Assembly (NCBI GenBank): GCA_039908285.1
Contig: JAMOBE010000078.1
Coordinates: forward strand, 1 to 17,023
Direction: 5' to 3'
Origin: JAMOBE01 sp039908285
GTDB lineage: Bacteria; Pseudomonadota; Alphaproteobacteria; Rhodospirillales; Rhodospirillaceae
Length of the DNA: 17,023 bases
Positions within the stretch are counted from its first letter, which is position 1; every line of letters starts with the position of its first letter. Below the pieces are notes generated by a model that had not been told where the DNA came from, made no database searches, and saw nothing but the letters and a program-made list of their open reading frames with translations. The translations under genes and the position numbers were made by a program. Below are positions 13,144-17,023 of this stretch, one piece after another.

Positions 13144-14409
13144 ATGGGTTCGGACGTTCCACCATCGACGATGGAGACGGGGGGGCGGCGGCAGTCGCCG
13201 CGTTCCCGACGCGTCGCCACGGGGCTGCTTGCCCTGATGGTGGTGGTGTCGCTCGCCACCCACCTGGCCCCTGAGCCGGACTTCTGGACCTTGCTGGTGC
13301 GGGCCGGGGCCGAGGCGGCGCTGGTGGGAGGGCTCGCCGACTGGTTCGCCGTCACCGCCCTGTTCCGCCATCCCTTTGGCATTCCCATTCCCCACACGGC
13401 GCTGATCCCCCGCAACAAGGACCGCATCGGCGCCAGCCTGGGCTCGTTCGTCGAGCGCCACTTCCTCGAGCCGGGGGAGATCCGGCGCAAGCTGCGGGAC
13501 ATCGATGTCGTCGGCCGGCTCAGCGCCTGGCTGACCGACGGCGACCGGGCCGACGCCCTGGCCGGACAGCTCGCGACGCTGCTGGCACAAGCGCTCGAGT
13601 CGTTCGACGACCGCACCATGCGGGATGCCGTCCACAGGGCGGTGCTGGAGCCGCTGCACACCATCGACCTGGCGTCGATCCTGGCCCGGGCCCTCGAGAT
13701 GCTGACCGAGAGCGGCCAGCACCGCGCCCTGTTCGATCACGCCCTGCGGATTGCCGCCCGCTTCCTCGTGCTCAACGAGGAGACGATCCATCGCAAGGTG
13801 GCCGAGCACAGCGTCTGGTGGCTGCCGGCCAGCGTCGACGCCCAGGTGGCCCGCACCGTCATCGCCACGGTGCGGGACCTGCTCACCGACTTCGCCGATC
13901 CCGGCAATCCGGTCCGGGACAGGCTCGACGCCCAGATGCATCAGGTGATCGAGACCCTGCGGACCTCTCCGGTCCACCGCCGCCGGATCGAGTCCCTGCG
14001 GGACACCCTGCTGGCCAGCCCGGCGATGCGTGACACCCTCACCGTGCTGTGGGACGAGGTGAAGCGGATGATCGTCGAGGACGCGCGGGCGCCGTCATCC
14101 CGACTTCGTGAGGTGCTGGCGGGGGGCGTCCGCGCCGTCGGCCAGGCCCTGGTGGACGATGACGCCATGCGCCGACGCCTCAATCGCCGGGTGGAGGCCT
14201 TCGTGGTGGTGGCGGTGGTGGCGCCGCTGCGCTCCGAGATCGGCACCTTCATCGCCGAGGTGGTGCGCCGCTGGGACGCCCAGACCGTCACCGGGCGCAT
14301 GGAACGGGAGGTTGGCAACGACCTGCAATACATAAGGATCAACGGCACCGTCGTGGGGGCGCTGGTGGGATGCCTGCTCTATCTGGGGTCGGTGGCGCTG
14401 ACGCACTGA
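13144..14409 (+). CDS. DUF445 family membrane protein
   Basis: The product is 421 residues from the ATG at 13144; a GTG at 13129 would add five residues, and both starts take their purine-rich upstream from the edge of the palindromic repeat. The N-terminus has a hydrophobic segment (TGLLALMVVVSLATHLAP), then the family signature AEAALVGGLADWFAVTALFRHPFGIPIPHTALIPRNKDRIG. A long helical region follows, and the protein closes with EVGNDLQYIRINGTVVGALVGCLLYLGS, a C-terminal membrane segment. This matches the DUF445 (YjiN/YheB-like) family, of unknown role. It is encoded a few bases after the CobW-type gene and is probably co-transcribed with hisI. Confidence 0.93.
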   Translation: MGSDVPPSTMETGGRRQSPRSRRVATGLLALMVVVSLATHLAPEPDFWTLLVRAGAEAALVGGLADWFAVTALFRHPFGIPIPHTALIPRNKDRIGASLGSFVERHFLEPGEIRRKLRDIDVVGRLSAWLTDGDRADALAGQLATLLAQALESFDDRTMRDAVHRAVLEPLHTIDLASILARALEMLTESGQHRALFDHALRIAARFLVLNEETIHRKVAEHSVWWLPASVDAQVARTVIATVRDLLTDFADPGNPVRDRLDAQMHQVIETLRTSPVHRRRIESLRDTLLASPAMRDTLTVLWDEVKRMIVEDARAPSSRLREVLAGGVRAVGQALVDDDAMRRRLNRRVEAFVVVAVVAPLRSEIGTFIAEVVRRWDAQTVTGRMEREVGNDLQYIRINGTVVGALVGCLLYLGSVALTH

Positions 14410-14417
14410 ACCTACGG

Positions 14418-14453
14418 CGGTTCTCCTGTCGGGAGGAACCGATACCCGTTTTT
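14418..14453 (+). terminator. Possible intrinsic terminator after the DUF445 gene
   Basis: CGGTTCTCC (14418-14426) pairs with GGAGGAACCG (14432-14441) with one bulge, and a run of five T follows at 14449-14453. The short gap between stem and T-run makes it imperfect. It would insulate the magnetosome cluster from the hisI transcript. Confidence 0.4.
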
Positions 14454-14537
14454 CTGGAGCGGAATTGCAGTACGAAAACCACGGAACTTCAATCTTTACA
14501 TTCATTGGTAGGGTATGTCATAGACGGACGATTCGAA

Positions 14538-14605
14538 TCTGGATTGTCTCCAGACTCGGGGGGCCGGTCGGTCGCATGCGCAACGTCAGGGCATCGGAGT
14601 ATAGT
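14538..14605 (+). promoter_or_regulatory. Candidate promoter/operator region of the magnetosome cluster
   Basis: TCTGGA-ttgtc-TCCAGA (14538-14554) is a perfect 6-base inverted repeat, and TATAGT (14600-14605) matches five of six -10 bases. TATAGT lies so close to the ATG at 14611 that transcription from it would give an almost leaderless message. No good -35 is seen. An upstream TTTACA (14496-14501) is an alternative -35 without a clear -10. The remaining part of the 200-bp gap is AT-richer than its surroundings. Confidence 0.3.
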
Positions 14606-14610
14606 CAGAC

Positions 14611-15690
14611 ATGATGATCGCCAATGTGGAGCCATCGACTCCGGTGGCCTTGTTGTACGAACTGGCTGAGAAGTCGTACACGATCAGCGAGGTTGGGGCG
14701 ACGGGGAGCGGCCTTGGGACCTTCGTGTCCCTCGCACCGGTTGGTGGCGCCACCGTGGCGCAACAGGGTGCGGTGGTTCTGAATCTCCAGGGGACTCAGC
14801 AGTTGCCGCATCTGACGGGTCTTCTTGGGCAGTCCGTGACCTTCGGTCCGGTGCCGACGGTGGTGGGGGGCACGGGGAAGTACGTCGCGTTCTATCCCAG
14901 CGCGGGAGTGATGGGCAACGGGCTGGGGGCCGGAGGCTATCTTTACGGCCACGGCAGCAGCAGCGCCATGGAGTCCCATTCGGCGATCCTGAAGCTTGGC
15001 AGTTCCCACTCGGCCGATCATGTGCTGGGGCATTCCGGCAAGGCCTATACCATCGTCAAGACGAAGGGGGTGGCCGGCGGGGGCTCCAAGCTGTACCTGG
15101 TCGAGGCCTGCGATGCCGCCCACAAGGTCAAGGACATCCTGGTCGTCAACGTGCAGAACGGAACCCGCGAGACGGCGACCCTCGTCGGCAAGACCTTTAC
15201 CATCGGCAAGGCGCCGGCCACCGCCGGCGGGGCGGCGGGCAAGTACATCCTGCTCAAGCCGGCAACCGGGGTCGCCGGCAAGGCCGCCGCCGGTACGGCG
15301 CTGGCTTCCCAGGGCATGGCGGGCAAGGGCATGGCGGGCAAGGCCGCCGCTTCGGCGGCCCCGGCCGGTTCGACGGTCACGCAGGGGTGGTGGCATCACC
15401 TTTTCGTGAAGGGGGTCCCCCCCGCCGCCCAGACGGCCACTCAGACGGCCGCCCAGACGGCGACTGGGGGAGCCGCCATGGCGGCCACCAAGACCGCCGC
15501 GGCGGCGACGGCAGGCAAGTCGGCCGCCGCGGCAACGGGGACCATCTGGTCGGGCACGGGCCTGAATCTGGGTCTTGGACTGGGGCTGGGGGCGGCGGGG
15601 CCGCTGGTCGTGCTTGGTCTGGCCGTCGCGACGGCCTATGGCCTCGGCCAATACCGCAAGAAGCAGCGGGACATCCAGGCCGAGGCGTGA
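14611..15690 (+). CDS. MamD/Mms6-type magnetosome protein (long MamD-like paralog)
   Basis: The product is 359 residues. Four repeated beta-type modules of the form GK-[ST]-[YFV]-T-[IVF] followed by P, GG and KY-[IV]-x-[LF] occur at about 21-45, 73-98, 143-165 and 193-218. They are followed by an Ala/Gly/Lys/Thr-rich low-complexity stretch (220-310) and the diagnostic tail GTIWSGTGLNLGLGLGLG (310-327) running into a membrane segment (about 325-345) and a charged end. The Leu-Gly repeat with GTIWxGxGL is the hallmark of Mms6, MamD and related magnetosome membrane proteins that bind growing magnetite. It could correspond to Mms36 or a MamD duplicate; I cannot tell which. The start is the first of two adjacent ATGs; the ribosome-binding site (CGGAG) is distant. 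It is the first gene of the cluster. Confidence 0.85.
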   Translation: MMIANVEPSTPVALLYELAEKSYTISEVGATGSGLGTFVSLAPVGGATVAQQGAVVLNLQGTQQLPHLTGLLGQSVTFGPVPTVVGGTGKYVAFYPSAGVMGNGLGAGGYLYGHGSSSAMESHSAILKLGSSHSADHVLGHSGKAYTIVKTKGVAGGGSKLYLVEACDAAHKVKDILVVNVQNGTRETATLVGKTFTIGKAPATAGGAAGKYILLKPATGVAGKAAAGTALASQGMAGKGMAGKAAASAAPAGSTVTQGWWHHLFVKGVPPAAQTATQTAAQTATGGAAMAATKTAAAATAGKSAAAATGTIWSGTGLNLGLGLGLGAAGPLVVLGLAVATAYGLGQYRKKQRDIQAEA

Positions 15691-15704
15691 CATAGGGGGA
15701 TGGT

Positions 15705-16607
15705 GTGAAGCACCTATTTCTGGCAAGGGCGGAGAACGCCCTGGAGGCCGGCTCTCTTTCGGCCCTGGCGGGGCAGTCCGTCACGGTCACGGACGTGTCC
15801 GCGCTCACCAACACGGTTTCCCTTGCGCCCCAGGGCGCGGGACAGGAGGCCGTCGCCGTCAAGCTGGAAACCGCTCGTCAGGCCGCCGAGCTGAAGGCCC
15901 TGGTCGGCAAGACCGTGGTGGTCGGCAAGGCTCCCGTCGCGGTGGGGGGAATTGGCAACTGGGTGGCCCTTTATCCTGTCGCCGGGACCAAGGCTGCCGC
16001 TGCCGCCGCCGCCAAGGCCGCCGCCGCGAGCCAGGTGGTCATGATGAAGGTGGAGGGGGCCCAGGCCCTGGCGCAGTTGCCCGCCCTGGCCGGAAAGACG
16101 GTCACGGTGGCCCCTGGTTTCGTCCCCAGCACCATCAGCCTGAAGCCCGCCGCCGACGCTGGTCTTGGCGTGATCACGATGAAGGTCCAGGGCGCCGCGG
16201 CCCAGGGTGCGGTGCTGGTCGGCAAGACCTTTACCGTCGCCGAGGGCCCCGTCGTCGAGGGGGCCGCCAGCAAGTATCTGGTGCTGAAGCCGGCGGTCGC
16301 TCCGACCGCCAAGGCTGCGGCCGCCGCCACGACTGCCGCCGCCGCCGCCGCCAAGCTTCCGGGAGCGGCGACCGCGGCCGCCGGGGTGCCGATGGTCGTC
16401 GCCCAGAAAGCCACCGTCGGCGCGGCCACCAAGGCCTCGGCTGCGGCCGCGGGTGGTGCCGCCGTGGCTGGTAAGGGGCTTGGGCTTGGTCTCGGGCTTG
16501 GTGTCTGGGGGCCGGTCGCTCTTGGAGTTGCCGTCGTGGGAGGGGCCGTCGCCTACGCTCTCCGGCGCCGCAATCGCGCCGTGGCGGCTGCGGCGGCATC
16601 TGACTGA
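15705..16607 (+). CDS. mamD: Magnetosome protein MamD (Mms7)
   Basis: The product is 300 residues, close to the length I recall for MamD. The GTG start at 15705 has AGGGGG 5 bases upstream, and the N-terminus MKHLFLARAENALEAGSLSALAGQ resembles the start of Magnetospirillum MamD. Four modules occur at about 22-42, 67-91, 129-148 and 172-196, with GKTVVVGKAPVAVGGIGNW (68-86) and GKTFTVAEGP (173-182) the clearest. An Ala-rich stretch (198-255) leads to GKGLGLGLGLGVWGP (256-270), a membrane segment (264-285) and a basic tail (RRRNR). MamD sits in the magnetosome membrane and influences magnetite crystal size. It lies 14 bases after the paralog and 25 before the MmsF-type gene, so the three form one operon. 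Confidence 0.87.
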   Translation: MKHLFLARAENALEAGSLSALAGQSVTVTDVSALTNTVSLAPQGAGQEAVAVKLETARQAAELKALVGKTVVVGKAPVAVGGIGNWVALYPVAGTKAAAAAAAKAAAASQVVMMKVEGAQALAQLPALAGKTVTVAPGFVPSTISLKPAADAGLGVITMKVQGAAAQGAVLVGKTFTVAEGPVVEGAASKYLVLKPAVAPTAKAAAAATTAAAAAAKLPGAATAAAGVPMVVAQKATVGAATKASAAAAGGAAVAGKGLGLGLGLGVWGPVALGVAVVGGAVAYALRRRNRAVAAAAASD

Positions 16608-16632
16608 CTGGTTTTGCGGGAGGGTCATGATA

Positions 16633-16956
16633 ATGGCGGGTTTCTTTTTCGGTGGCAGCAGGGACGGGAAAACCCGCCTGCTTGCGGCACTGAGCTACCT
16701 CGGCGTGTTCTGTTTCATTCCGTTGCTCAGCAATGAAGACGATGAATTCATCCAGTTCCACGCCAAGCAGGGCCTGGTCCTGTGGCTGGTGACGATGGTG
16801 ACGATGTTGAGTCTCTTCGTGCCGGCAATCGGGTCCCTGCTGGTCAAGTATACCGTCATCGCCGTCCCCGTCTATTCGCTGATCGGTCTCCTGGCCGTGG
16901 GCCTGAGCAAGACGTGGAAGCTGCCGGGGGTCTACCAGCTGGGCCTCAAGCTGTGA
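16633..16956 (+). CDS. mmsF: MamF/MmsF-type magnetosome membrane protein
   Basis: The product is 107 residues with three hydrophobic segments. The signature LLAALSYLGVFCFIPLLSNEDDEFIQFHAKQGLVLW is very close to what I recall of MamF and MmsF, including the acidic DDEF pair between helices 1 and 2 and the FHAKQGLVLW core; the end KTWKLPGVYQLGLKL also fits. MmsF and MamF are magnetosome membrane proteins that control magnetite crystal size and shape and belong to the wider DUF4870-like group. FHAKQG favours MmsF over MamF slightly, so the symbol is tentative. GGGAGGG lies 9 bases before the ATG at 16633; an ATG at 16627 is only 3 bases from it, hence the shorter choice. Confidence 0.88.
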   Translation: MAGFFFGGSRDGKTRLLAALSYLGVFCFIPLLSNEDDEFIQFHAKQGLVLWLVTMVTMLSLFVPAIGSLLVKYTVIAVPVYSLIGLLAVGLSKTWKLPGVYQLGLKL

Positions 16957-16986
16957 GAGGCTGAAAGAGTACCCGCAATACGCCCA

Positions 16987-17023
16987 TAAAAAGCCCTCTC
17001 CCCCCCCTTCAGGGGGGAGAGGG
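16987..17023. repeat. GC-rich palindromic (REP-like) repeat, cut by window end
   Basis: AAAAAGCCCTCTCCCCCC followed by its inverted partner GGGGGGAGAGGG is the same left hairpin as at 13009-13039, differing in one loop base. It starts 31 bases after the MmsF-type stop and could double as the end of that transcript. The rest lies beyond the window. Confidence 0.88.

Noticed and set aside
14515..14530. Match of CATAGACGGA before the magnetosome cluster to part of the inverted-repeat element at 2459
   Set aside because: Only ten bases agree and the flanks differ, so a second copy of the element is not supported.

Overview
The window is GC-rich chromosomal DNA that looks like an alphaproteobacterium of the Rhodospirillales, most likely a magnetotactic one (Magnetospirillum or a relative). 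The right end carries a magnetosome-protein cluster: two paralogous proteins of the MamD/Mms6 type with Leu-Gly repeats, followed by a MamF/MmsF-type three-helix membrane protein. The left and middle parts hold ordinary alphaproteobacterial housekeeping genes. All identifications come from reading motifs and remembered family sequences; no database search was possible.

Left part (1-6192): a partial minus-strand gene with a degenerate GGDEF-like segment and an in-frame 93-bp tandem repeat runs off the left edge. It is followed by an NTF2/SnoaL-like protein, a small divergent hypothetical gene, tRNA-Arg(TCT), a 167-bp imperfect inverted-repeat (MITE-like) element abutting the end of an NDUFS4-like complex I accessory subunit, tRNA-Pro(TGG), NAD kinase (nadK) and the molybdenum-cofactor enzyme moaA. 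A divergent PLP aminotransferase closes this part.

Middle part (6255-11432): a compact minus-strand block of six genes, probably one transcript. In transcription order it holds three consecutive DUF4239-type membrane paralogs joined by ATGA overlaps, an orphan ParA-family ATPase, a mitofilin (Mic60)-like protein with one membrane anchor, coiled coil and Pro-rich linker, and a small exported or membrane protein. I know of no described system with this composition. It is the best candidate here for something new, and a role in organising inner or intracytoplasmic membranes is a reasonable but untested inference.

Right part (11610-17023): divergent from that block, hisI overlaps a COG0523/CobW GTPase by four bases. 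The end of the GTPase gene has been extended through a GC-rich palindromic repeat, and a DUF445 membrane protein starts at the repeat's far edge. After a 200-bp regulatory gap comes the magnetosome cluster (MamD-like, MamD, MmsF/MamF), ending in another copy of the palindromic repeat at the window edge.
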